Of a DNA stretch of 64,000 bases, positions 1 through 13,000 are shown in pieces (the first letter of the stretch is position 1; each line of letters begins with the position of its first letter). The notes under the pieces are model-generated. The model was given only the letters and a program-made list of their open reading frames with translations. It had not been told where the DNA came from and made no database searches. The position numbers and the translations under genes were made by a program. This DNA comes from Lineus longissimus (Eukaryota > Nemertea > Pilidiophora > Heteronemertea > Lineidae), in assembly GCF_910592395.1 (NCBI RefSeq), contig NC_088316.1, positions 868,001-932,000 of the forward strand, read 5' to 3'.

Positions 1-274
1 TCATGCTGAGTTACAGTCAACGAGAGATGAGGCTGTTTTGGATGTAAACGTTGGATCGCCTGGGCCACCGATCAATTAAAACACCTGCTTGTTTGTTTCG
101 AGTAGAAGCAGGGAGTCACACAAAGGAATGGTATTGTCCTGTTTAGATTTCCTAAAATCCTGTCAAACATGAAGTTACCATGATTATGCATTTCTTACTT
201 GTGGTGCAGCCAGCCAGCCAGCCCAAACCCGACACCAGTGAGTCTAATTCTGTCAACCATTCTGCTCGTTCCAG
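1..274. other. Upstream intron or flank of the glutamate receptor-like gene
   Basis: Non-coding as far as I can see, ending in the pyrimidine-rich acceptor at 261-274. A TTG-initiated reading frame through it is hydrophobic only because of that pyrimidine tract; I see no ATG in frame. Confidence 0.5.
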
Positions 275-439
275 GTCCACTATTTGAAGATCCCGATGGT
301 CCCGCGGCAGTGGCATTCCGTTACGCGATAGGAATACACAACAACAACCGCACAGACTCTACCTTTAGTTTCCAATACTACTCCACATCTTTCAAGCCAA
401 TTTCAAAATCGGATGACGCTGTTACCTATATAACATCAG
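275..439 (+). CDS. Glutamate receptor-like gene, first exon in window
   Basis: Acceptor ttccag precedes base 275 and donor gtaggt follows 439. It starts with two bases completing a Gly codon and ends in phase 1. It encodes the ATD opening, LFED then AFRYAIGIHNNNRT, which matches the first strand and helix of kainate receptor ATDs. NRT is a glycosylation sequon. The frame stays open upstream across the pyrimidine tract, but without an ATG. Confidence 0.85.
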
Positions 440-996
440 GTAGGTACCATCGTACAGCAAGAATTAGTGAAGAGTTGTCTTTATCCTTTCTTGATATTAG
501 TGCAGCGGTGATAAGAAATGCATCGAACTTTAACGTTGTGTCATTACGATCCCCTCACCTCACAGATTTCAGAGCTGACCCCATTACACGGCCTGATGTC
601 TGTGGGGTGCGAATTATATTGTACATGTAATTACCTTTGGTATTTGGGACCTAAGATAAGCTGATGGCGATACATCCTGATACCCCGCAGACGTTAAAAC
701 GTATCTGAATTGCTTGAAAACCTATCGAGAAAAGCTCAAAGGCAAAACTGTGCTACTAAACCAATATCTTCTTCTTCCTTAAGATGATACGTTATTGTCT
801 ATCCCTAATGAAGACAAATGGGTCTGTTTTGCCTCCAGTAAGCTAAATGATTAATGCGATTTGGCAGCTCAGTTGAGCACAAGTTTCGGAAAAATAGAGG
901 TAAAAATCCGCAATGTAAAGGAATTCAGTTGTGATTTTACTCATGTTAATTCGCCAGAGGCGAGATGTGTTACGGATTTTTGAGGACTCTTTCACG

Positions 997-1027
<31 letters not shown>

Positions 1028-4000
1028 TGATCTAGAAGGTTTACCCGGCATTTTGGCAAACAAAAATGCACCAAATACGTAAGGTACATTAAAAAGATGC
1101 TTAAAATGAGCTTATTTTCTGGTGGTTTAGGAAAAGAGACGGAGAACTAGGTTTATTTAACTGGAGCTCGTCCCAGCGTATTGTAGTTATTAGAAAAATC
1201 GCGAAAAATTGAAATCACCACGTATCATTTAGCTTATGCTCTGTTATTTATAAAACACTGGCGCTTAGTGTTCCAAGTGCACCACCTTAGCCTAGAAACG
1301 TGCACATCTATTTTTGTTGTAACTAATGAAAATTGACTGCACTTCCTAGCAGAATGGCCTCCAGCTCAGTTCATCATACGCAGATTTTATCAGGCCTAAA
1401 AACGAGGGATTTTTTCGATTCATTTCGCCGAAGAGTCCAAAATCGTGATATAATCAAAACATACCAAGCAATACCTTCCCAAGAGAAATTAGAGCGAGTA
1501 AACTATGTTTTTCTTATGATAGGAAACGTACGATGATATTATTTTTTCTTTCTGAGCGACAGAATATAATCTGGTTCAGACATCATATAGATAGGAAATG
1601 ATACATCATACAGTAATGGTGGAACGTGGTCAATCTCTCCCTGGCCTTTAATACGTATCGAAGCCAAATCAAAGAAGGGAAAAGTAATCAGCCGCCATGA
1701 AATTGGCTGGCCTATAATTTCCGGTCAGCGGGCTTTGTCCGCATTGTTTGGCTTCTGTTACAGCCTTGAGGAAATGGTCCCGCGGAGACTTTTGACCATA
1801 AGTTTGTAATTTACTTTGAAAAATGTTCCCCTTTTATCGCTAGTCGCAACTCCACACTAGGTAAATTTCTCTTGTCCTGTACATATTTGTAGTCGGATAA
1901 AATCTCACGCAGACGTAAACGGCATGTTGTGATCTCTGCAACATAGGAAGCATGAAACCCCAGGCATCGATTCGAACCATCCTCGAGGATCGAGTGGCTC
2001 GCCTCGAACTCTGAAAGATGAAAACATTTCTAAGTCCAAATATTTTGTCACTTGGTTTTTTTTCTGCTCAAAATGAAGAAGCATCATCAGTCCCATATAT
2101 TATCCTTTCCTTTTTCTTTCTTGCAGTTTGCGAAATGATGGGTAGTGGATCGTTCGCTCTCATAGCCAACCACAAACCATCATTATGGAATATAGCTAAA
2201 TCGTATAGTGCAGCCTACCACATGCCTTATTTTACTGTCGCTCCTGTAACAGAGCCAGAGGAAGACAAGGAGAGTTACGTCATGAGTATGCGGCCGCCTG
2301 ACACTGATGCTTTAGCTGACGTCATAGACTTTTTTAACTGGAGAAAAATTCATTTTGTATACAATATTTTCCCAGGTAAGTGTGATTAATATTTTCTTAA
2401 AGTGGTACTTTTTGTGTAGAAATACAATGACTACGGCCCGGTTGTTCAAAACTGGTTTTGTTCCTTAAACGCTGGCGTTAATTTAACTTGGTATTAACTC
2501 TAATGATAACGCCAGCGTTAGTGATATAACTTGCTTTGAACAAGCAGGCCCAGGGCAATGATAGACATTGCGACTGACCAGTTTCAACGTGAGACGACAG
2601 TATATCCAATAATAACAGGAAGACCTTTAACAAGAAAAGTCGGATTACCCTTCAAGTATTCTTTGATGGAGATTTATAAAAAAACGCAGCAACATAAACT
2701 CGTATTTCCGGCATCCGCTCGATTGACAAGACGAACTTGTGTACTTTCTTATAAGAAAGCTGAGGCTATTGTTGCAGCGTTCAAAGCATTCCTCCATATT
2801 GTTACCGATGCGGCAGATTCAGTCAAAATAGAAAGGTTAGTGCGATTCCGGGGTATAGCTAAAACGTAACGTATCGATTAAAGCTGCTCATTTTGAAGCT
2901 ATTTAACGTCAACTTTTATAACGATTAGTTTGCGTCCACGTTTCAGTTGAGGCTACTCAACCTCTTTCTACATACTATTACATGTAATATCAGCTTAATA
3001 CACCGGTCCCCTTAGCCGGTTCAAGCACTTGGTTTCTAGCCATTTCCCTCAGAACAACTGTTCCAAAGGTTCGAAGCGTGATCAAATACATGCGCCAGCA
3101 ATAGCCCTATAGCATTACCAGTGACAGCCGTCATCAACTCTTATTCAAGAGGTCCTCTTGGAGCAATCTGGAGCATGCCAAAGAAAAGAAATCCCATTAT
3201 GAAAGAAGAGTTACTGGCCATATACAAGGCGAAAGGAGGCTTGGGTTAATTCGTAGGTTCGCTAGCCAAATTGACACGGTTTCCCAGTCGTCCTCTCCAG
3301 GCGGTGAGTTAATGAGGAAGAGGACTTCTGGTTCTGAATGGCGCAGAGGTATTAAATACGTTATGACCATATGCGCCGGGGATGGAGATTGGTGCACTGT
3401 TATGACTGGTTGTTGGAAGTCCTCGCTATGAATACAGGTATGATGCCTCCATGTTATTAATGGTGCAGAGGTGATGAATACGCTACGACTGCTAAGGGGA
3501 TAGAGATTGGTGTAATGACGGGTTGTTGGAAGTCCTGGCTATGAATAGAGTTATGACGCCGCCACGTTCTGAATGGTGCAAAGGTGATGAATACGTTATG
3601 ACTGCTCAGAGAATGGAGATTGTTGAGCAGTTATGACAGGTTGTTGGATACCCTTGCTGTGAATACAGTGATGACGACTCCATTTTCTGAATTTTGCAGA
3701 GGTATCTCATAGACAACGTTATGACTGCTCAGGGAATGGAGATCTGTTCTCTGTAATGGCGTTTTTAGAATATCCTTGTTATGAATACAGTCACGATGAC
3801 GGTGCAGAGGCAATGAAAAGGTTATGAACATTGCCTGCCAACCCACTCACTCTTACCAAAGTTGTGTTGTTGATTAACAGGAAAAACGCCAATTTATCTT
3901 TGCTAAGTTTTCCGTTCGAGAAAACCCGAGACCTTTGTACTGCTTGGCAAACCTTTTTCTTTGATACTAAATGGGAAGGAGGTTTTGATCTCATCCTTTA

Positions 4001-7000
4001 TGACCAGATCTATAAAGAAAGACTATGTTTTTATTATTTCCCGATGCGAGACAGCTCAAAGGCAAAATGTCCAAGTTCGTCTCAACATTTGTTTGAAACG
4101 TATGAAAGTTATCATGTTCTTTGGAGACGTGTTTGTTTGAAGCATACGCACATAAAGGCACTGTTTGAAGCAGTTTGATAATCAGACAAAATAGACCGAT
4201 ACTAATGTATTTGTGGTGGACTGATCATAGCTTGTTTATTCTCTTATTCTGAGCGATAGACATCATCAGACGTTGGTCACCCGAGTACAGGTTAGACAAT
4301 CTCCGTCACAGAGTTCCTACTACGTCGCTTGTTAATGTCGGAGATGGTCGCTCCACAGACATCTAACGACAGGGGTTGTTGCATTTTTTAAAAAGCGCTC
4401 ATGTGGCAGTAGCTTTGGACGCGGTTGTTTTAACCAGAACTGACCACAAATAGGAAGTGATTGGCAAAATGTAGCCCATTTACCACATGTCGGTCTGAAG
4501 TTCTATGGTTCACCAGCAGGGGCGAATTTTATTTTATCTTGGGTCAAGGTCATCTGAAAACAAAAATGACCGAAATAGCCAATAAAGTTTGTCCAAGTAT
4601 TTCGTGTGAAATGACTCGTTGTCAGTGATGTACTGTCCGATTCTGGCAAAGAGAAAATCCTCAGAAACTTCGCACTCAAAAGTTTTCACATCATATCAAA
4701 CATTGTCATAAACTACTGCGTGTTCTGAGTAAAACCACCAAAAAGCCCAGTGTCATTTTCTCGTGGAATAGACTATAGCAGTTATATTCTTCGTTACTTG
4801 TTTTTATTCGTATTGTGACTACCGTCTCTCATTCCACGAATAATCGGCCAGAAGTCTTGAATTGGTTGAATTCCCAGTCTGTAGCAAGACCAGCAACATT
4901 TGCAACCGGAGGCCCGGTGGACTCCCAACTGGAACATCAAAGCATTTCCTTCCCGGCGCGTCATAACTAAATCTAACTGATTGAATTAGTTCAACATTAT
5001 TAAGGGCGAGCTTTGACATATTCAGCAGCGTTCATGTCAGATGATTCTTATTCTGGCCAAGTTCGCCGAGTTCTGTTCCGTGGGTCGGTTTGATATTCGT
5101 AGCCTCACGGCGACAAACAAAACGACACCTAAGCATCATATTTTGATTTTGGAGTCCGGAAATCAAGTCATTTCCCCTTTGGCTGTGTTTATATAGAGTT
5201 CACGTTTTTACATGTAACGTGCCACTCCAGATCTAATTAACAGACTGAATAAGATTCTGAATTGGTGTTGCCAACCCAATGTCTATCATATTGAACATTG
5301 ATCGACGTGTGAATATTTGGGGGGTCCCATTTTGACATGTGGTGACGGATTAATGTATGGTTCTATAGGTTCACAAAACCGGCCCCGAACATACCTTACG
5401 AATGGAATTATTTACCCCGGGAGGCTACATTTAGGAGAGATTGCAATACTGCTTCAGTGATGAAGACATGTTTGCTATGGCATGTGAAGGCCAAACCTTT
5501 ACAGCTCCCTCGCTGGCTCAGGTTCCTCAGCAATCAAAGAAAATAACAGAGACACGTCCAAGAGTGCGCTCGGGCAGTCAGTGCGGCCTTTATCTCCCTT
5601 TGTGATCGCCTACGGCCAACTTGAGCAAGCTTCTCCGCAGCATCCGACATTAAGTGCCTTAGGGAGCGTTCATTAATCATCTCCTCGCTCTTTATTCATT
5701 GGTTGCTGCCCCTTGACGGCCTATGACAAAGTCACGTCTTCTCAGATGATATGTTCGACAGTTGTGTACGACTCTGTTACAAGATGATAAACTAGACCAT
5801 GGCTGCCTCGTTATTCCTGACGGGTAATACGATGTTATATGACGGGACATAATAGAGCTTTTGTTTGAAGGGCGCAATTTGTCTAGGACTGTGGTATATC
5901 GTGTGGGATTTTTGCACTCGTGTTGTGTTCTTTCTATAATGTTTCTACTAAATCGAAAGTAGCTTTCCTTTAGGGGTGACCATAGGTACCACCATTTTGG
6001 CTAGAACTTGAAATTCTGAAGCAATTCGAACTCCTTCAAAATATAGTGAATGCCCATTAAAACATCGAAGGCTGCTCTCTGGAAAACAAAGAGCAGATTC
6101 CCACCCTTGAAATTAACTTAAGTAGACTTAACGTCAGCAGGTTAGGAATTTCAGGTGCTTTGAATAACTTGGACCATCACAGGCGGGGTTTTGCAGAAAC
6201 AACCAATTTTTAAGTTACATTTGTCAACGAGGAGTCTAGGTGAAGATCTGCGATTGAGAAAAGTCAAAATGAAATGGTGCAAAATCAGCCTCGAACATAA
6301 TCTGTGATTTGGCAAATGGTGTAATCTAACCGATGCATGGCAATTACCCGGAACATGTATTTTTAATGTACATGTATATGTGCATTGGCTTCATTTTATT
6401 AATCCGTGACTTGGCAAATGGTGGTAGTCTCCAATGCATGGCGATTAACCGGAACATGTATTTTTAATGTGTACGAGTACATCGATATCATATTGTTATT
6501 CCCATGTTTCCCCTGGGTCCATTATGTGACCCCTGCGTCCTTGGGCCAGATTAATATGGATGCTCTACTGAATAACTCACTCAAGTATAGATTGGTATGC
6601 ATCTTGAAAGTTATATGAATATGGAAGATATATTAATAGACACACAATGCGGTCGTTCAGAGGCTGGCTTTGGTAAAGATCAAAAATCGGCAGACAACGC
6701 TGATATTGGGCGATATGAATAAAGACAAGTAAATGCTTTTACTACAATTTTGTACAGAAAGGCCTAGTTTAAATGTACATGGAATTTTAGATAAAAGCAT
6801 TTGCTGGTCTTTATTCATATCACCCATTGTGTGTTCAACGAGATGTGCTGATGGTTGTTGATCATCGTTGTGGCCAATAAGAGTGTTTTCACGGTCAGCC
6901 ATGTTGGAGGGCGGTACAGTTGTTTGTCGTGAATCAAATGCTGTCATGGTCATTTGTGCTTTCTTTTGTCTGACCCTCCAGCATGGCCGGTGATGATTGC

Positions 7001-10000
7001 TCGTGAAACCACTATATGGTATTACAGGAAGAAAGGGTACATTGACTATGTTTTTGTTAGTTAATTAGGGCAGGGTCTTTCAGAAAGACTCTGATTGGGG
7101 ATTAGCGAGTGTACACAATGCGGCCGATCTATAGCCTTATTGAGGGCCGAGTTCAATTGACGACCCTACATAATAAATAACGAAGACAATGGTGAATGGA
7201 ACATTCATTCATGTTATGTAACAAATGTAGCTTTGTCAACAGTGTAACCGCGAGGTCACTACAGACTGTTGGCTGCGTCTAAGATGGAAGCCATCTTGGA
7301 CTTTTGTGTGACACATTCTGGCTAGATCTCTGCCAATACATTAAAGTTATATGTCTTGCATTGTTTGTTTAACGTCAACGGTTTATCAACCTTAGTAGAG
7401 TACCTAAAGTTACGTGCATAGAATGTACACGTATTTGTACATGTCTTGGGGCTTAAATGTGTTGCATATCTAGGAGATTCGGGGCTTCCAGTTAGCGCTC
7501 AAAACAATGCAAGAGAGAGAAATGTTTGGCAATATTCCGACCTTTAATAGACGACACCTCATTGATTCATGAAACTGCCGGACCGACAACGCGGCCTTCC
7601 CCGAAGAAGTTACTGGGATAAACAACAAGGCTCTTTCACAGCCAAGCCCAACAACTGGCCATGGCTCGCAGTGTTATTGCCATCATTGCCCATAAACTAA
7701 CATCTTCGTAGAAACAGCTAATAAGATTAGATGGGTTGGACAATATAAATCTTTGCAGGCGTCAAATGTAGTAAACCAAATATTGGAAGATCATATAATC
7801 GTATTTGTTTAGTTTCTCTTTATAAACACTAGTGTGGCGACGCTTCTATGTACGTGTACAAGTCTTATACCAGCAACATTCCATTTACGAAAATCAAGTC
7901 GAATTTCCATACTGAACAGAAAGATAATAATTACATTGGTAAAAATTCAGGCGAACTTATTTTATTTAAATATGTGTACAAGTAATATCAACAATTTGTC
8001 TAACTATTTCTTGTGTTTGACATGCGAGTCCGCATAATCGAAAAATGGCCCATCCCGGCTCTGAGAGAGTAGCAGAAGGCACGGCTTTCAGACTGGTAGA
8101 GACAGTTTATTGACCAGGTATTGGCTTCCTTGGAGGCATGAGACTTAAAAACGATGTCTGTAGAGAGGAGCCAAGTTGGTTAGATAGGTTACACAAAGTT
8201 CTCCAATCTCACAGCACATCGAAGCTATTGACGATTCTACGAGGATGATGTCGATCGCTGAATCAAGTAGACCAAGACAATTTTTTTTTGCTCTTGGAAA
8301 AACATTTTACAGTTTTTCCACCGACACAAATATGCACCCCCTTTCGGAGAAATGAAAAACAAATAAAGGTTTTTGAGTTCGTAAGAAAAACCTCAACTAG
8401 GTGCATATTTTAATTTGCTGAAAACCTTTAAAAACTTTGAAAACTCAAAACCGTTTTTTAATTTCAAGAGTGTTACTCCTGGCTATCCTATTAAACGTCC
8501 AATATGTAACGTGACGCCGTAGCGTTGAATCCCTGACTGACAAAGGCATTCCGCGAAGATGACGTCACTGCAGCTGCTGCCCTCTATTTCCCCATCGCTG
8601 AATTACAGGCAATATCGGACAAACATGCGGTTTCGTAATGGATTCAGGCTTTCTAACTAGGGCAGTTAGATTCAATCTGGCACATGTCCGAGTGTTGGAA
8701 ATACTACATAATTGTTCTGAATATTTCTCTCTCTGACTCTATGGTATCATTCATGCTAAAAACAATGCAGGGTCAAAGATAATTGACTTTGAAATAAGCT
8801 CAAATGCGTAGAAATAAGTGTCGATGTCCGACTGTCACGTGACTAAAGCGTCATCAATATCTTATTCAAATGACCTTGTGAGCTATAAATAGTAACTTCG
8901 CGGAATGCTATTCGGTACAATGCCGCTCTTCATTTCTCCTTTAATGAACGATCAGAGAATGCGAGTGCAGCAGAAGGCCCGGCTGTAAGACACATTGCCC
9001 AGGTGGCTTCCTGGGGAAGCATGAACATTAAGGTCAATAATAGATATCGATCATTCCTATAACATATCGACCCTTCCTATATCACATTGATAATGGCTCT
9101 AGAGATTAAAGGACCGTTCCTCGAGGACAATTCTTCTGATTCAAATTTCAATACATGTATTCATTTTGGAGATGTGAGAGTCACGTATTAAGTTAGGAAG
9201 TTGCCATTGATGTGCATATTACTATGCCCGAGGGCAGTGGGAGAGGGTATCAAATGTGGATCTTCACAGAAGAGAAAAGTAAACTGGTTTGAAGCATACA
9301 GGGTGTTAAAAATAATCTTGCCAGTTTTAAAAATGAAAAATATTTTTTAATGCTTTTTTCTGAAACTGTTCCCTGCAGCTGAAATCGGAGTGATAGGATT
9401 TTATGCTGTGAAATCCCCATCAAAGAATAGCAAGCCCCTAATCCACAAGGAGCAATTTAAACGGCATGCCATTTTTGAAACTGGCCTCATTTGACCAAAA
9501 AGACTCGAAGTAAGCGATTTGAGGCTGTCATCAACTTGGCACGGTCTACTAGGCCTATAGCGCTGTAAGAGGCAGTATGGTCATGGGAACAATCATTGGG
9601 CAATCTTTGGTGAAACACGGTCTTCTTTCTTCTTGATAATCGAGAGTTGTTTCCCAGATGTCTCTTCATTCTCACTTCAATCAGAGCTGAACATCGGCTT
9701 GGTCAAAGTATGTCATTTTTAGTAGCATCGTTTATTAGGGAAACAAGCTGCGTTAGAATCGATTAACGATGACAATCAACATAAACCATTCCAGTTTGCC
9801 CTATTTGTTCGTTTTAAATGACAATGGCGGCAAAAACGACGGAGCTCACATCAGTGCAGTGTAGTTTAGAAAATTCTCCTTTTCGCGAGATATCGTTCTC
9901 CTTGTCTTAGCGGCGAGACTTGGTATCGAATCAACATCAAGATATCAAGATTGGCTCCTAACACGCTTCCATAACCCCGCTCACATCAGTTCGATGTCTT

Positions 10001-13000
10001 TTTGATAATCATCCGTTTCGGGTATCATGCTTCCTTGTCTTAGCACTCTCTCAACCGTCAAATTGAATTCTCTACATTTATATGTATCTAAGAGTGGAGA
10101 AGACCGAAAGACAAAATTCAATCTTAAGATTATATTGCAGCGCTCCGATGATCAAAACCAATCTAATTTCTAGTGCAAATGCCAATCATCTCCCTCAAGC
10201 AACTTCCAAGTTAACCTCGTTAGTCACGGGGTAAAATCAGGAAAAGCGAGTCGATTTTTGGCCCGGGAGATGCTGGGGAGAAGCGGCATAATGGCCTCAA
10301 ATATAGAAATCAGATTCCCGCGAGGATAGTTCTCATAAGCGAGAATGTGTAAATCGATTCTTGGCGAGAAGTCACTTTGTAATAATGGCTCATTTCATGA
10401 TCTTATGAATAACTTGTTAAGTTCTTCAAAGGGGTGTTAAATTTAGATTTGGTGAAATCGTGGATTTACGTGTTAGATTTCAATTTCGTGAGATTGCAGA
10501 TTTAAATCCAGACCTAATATCAGTTTCATATTCCCATCTGGGCATAGAGACCGCACTCTCCATTCCAATACCGCTGAGCCAGGAAAGCTTTTAACATGAA
10601 CTAAGACTCTCTCTCTCTCTCTGTCTCTTGTCAAAAACACGCCCTCGCTCTGGCCGACTCTAGACGCATATTTAAACAGGTCAGACACGACCAAAAACCA
10701 CTTTTGTCAGACACGACCAAAAACCACTTCCGTCAGACACGACCAAAAACCACTTATGTCAGACACGACCAAAAACCACTTTTGTCAGACACGACCAAAA
10801 ACCACTTCCGTCAGACACGACCAAAAACCACTTATGTCAGACACGACCAAAAACCACTTCCGTCAGACACGACCAAAAACCACTCATGTCAGACACGACC
10901 AAAAACCACTTATGTCAGACACGACCAAAAACCACTTATGTCAGGTATCATTACAAATTATACTGCCTCGCCTTCAACAGCAGAGTAACGACTTTGGCAG
11001 GTGCCTTGGATCCTCTCGAGTAGCTCGAGTAGATATTTGATCGTAATTTCGACAATTTCTATTTCATTTTCAGTACAAGTAACCTATTAGCAAGGGTCGG
11101 ATTTTCATATGTTCAGATTATGAGCTGAATGATGTTTTATTGCACCCAGGAATTAATAACCAGAAATTTTCGAAACAAATGCTCGCTTTTTCAGTAAGTA
11201 GTCTCTTTTAACTTGATAGGTCTGCCATAACAGTTCACTTCTTCTCCATGTCGTTGTCTCTCTACATGAAAGGACCGAGAAGTTGGCCCTCTCTACCTAA
11301 AAGCTTTTCCAAAACCTCGGTTTTCAAGAATGCGTTTTCTCTTTTCTGAAAAAGCGGGGCCTCCAAGCCATTTTAGACACTCATTCATATTGGTCGAACG
11401 GAGGCTATCTCTGTCAACGATCATTATATTAACGCCACAGACAGTTATTTTTTGCCACAGTGCGTTAGTCGCTGGACGATGTCAATTAATTTCCGCCTTA
11501 TTAGCCTCTGGTATGGCAGAAAGATTGCTAAGCCAGCCGTAAGAAGAGATACGGAAGGCAGGAAATAAAGCAAAAGGGGTAGATCAGTTAGGATGATGCA
11601 CTGGGCTGGATCTCAAATTGTTTTATTGGCAGTGAAGTTTTAGAAATCGGCGCTCGGAATTTTGGTGTTTTCACACTGAAAACACACTGGTATCATTTGA
11701 AGAAAATGTCTTCTCCCACGTGAATCTTCAAAGTCGGGTGAAGTTGACTTCCAATGTAAACACAGTAGTGGTTCATAAGTGTTTACCGTCACATAAGACA
11801 AAACTAACCGCCATATCAGACAAGAATAACATCCAAACAACCCAACTCCCACATGGGTACAAGTCACAGGTTTGACAAATATGGTCAGGTCTCAGAACGG
11901 CGCATGGTCATCTGTCTCACTCTGTAGTATAGAGACAGGGCAGACAGGCCATCGTTTGGAATGAAAATAGATGAGACAAAAAACAGCAGATTCTGCCACT
12001 GACCAATTTACGTTTCTTTGCCGTGGCCAGTTGAGGCTTATCGACCGCCATGAAAGCTGTTTCTCGGGAGTCGATGTTATCAAGATTTTCCCTGATAACC
12101 CTTTGATATGACTGTAGAACAATGGGAATTTAGGCCTGGTGCGAGCGGGCTTTGTTTAATGACAACAGACCGTGTATTGGGCTAGGCCTGAATTATTTTG
12201 CTGCTGGATAATGGGCCACGTGACCGCGAATGACGTGATGTGATTGGTACACGTGAAGTGTGGTGAAACCTGATATCTGTACTACATTCATGCGTACTCC
12301 TGCTAATGTATTGCTCAATAAAAAACATCGTGTAATCTGTTTTAAAAGACAATTCCCTCAGAACATGCATGTTGCATTGATGCCTTGATTTCGTTAGCCT
12401 CAACGTACCCCATTATTCATGCTTCTCGTGAATCCCATCAGTTGAATTGAAATCAATGTGCATCAACAGACGAGAGATAGAGATAATGTCATCTTCTTGT
12501 CGTGAAGAAAATTAGATAGAAGATAGAAGAACTATCATCACATTAGGCCTACATACTATTTTCCTGTTGTTGTTTTTTATGACACTGCCTTCTTATCTGG
12601 AAAATCTACGGTTTTATCTGGAAAATGTTGTCGAGTGAAGTACGGAACTACGCTAACCACGTGTAGTATTTCCAGGAAATGTCACGCAGAAATTGTCAAA
12701 TAATTTTGTGATTGATTCGTTTCTTTACCATTCGCTCATGTCCTTATATCACTTAAAATAGTACCTGCATAACCCAGAGAGTGAGTTTATAATGTAGCTC
12801 CTTGTATCAATCAATGAATGAACGATGCGGCACTTTTTCTTTCCCCGGGCTGTCGGTTGGTTGCACCCGTCATGTTGGTCTATAAACTATAATTTGATGC
12901 TCATTCACTCGACAAAAGCGTGCTGAGAATAGATGCTGGGATCGGTACAGCCTATGGCTGTCAAACGAAATAGCCGATAAGATAATAATTCCAAATGGCC

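Noticed and set aside
2558-2869. 103-residue open frame in the large intron
   Set aside because: No family resemblance, and the flanking glutamate receptor-like exons join without it.
10704-11040. Two overlapping 94-residue repetitive frames (SDTTKNHFRQTRPK-type repeats)
   Set aside because: They are translations of the 26-base minisatellite; the same repeat is open in more than one frame.
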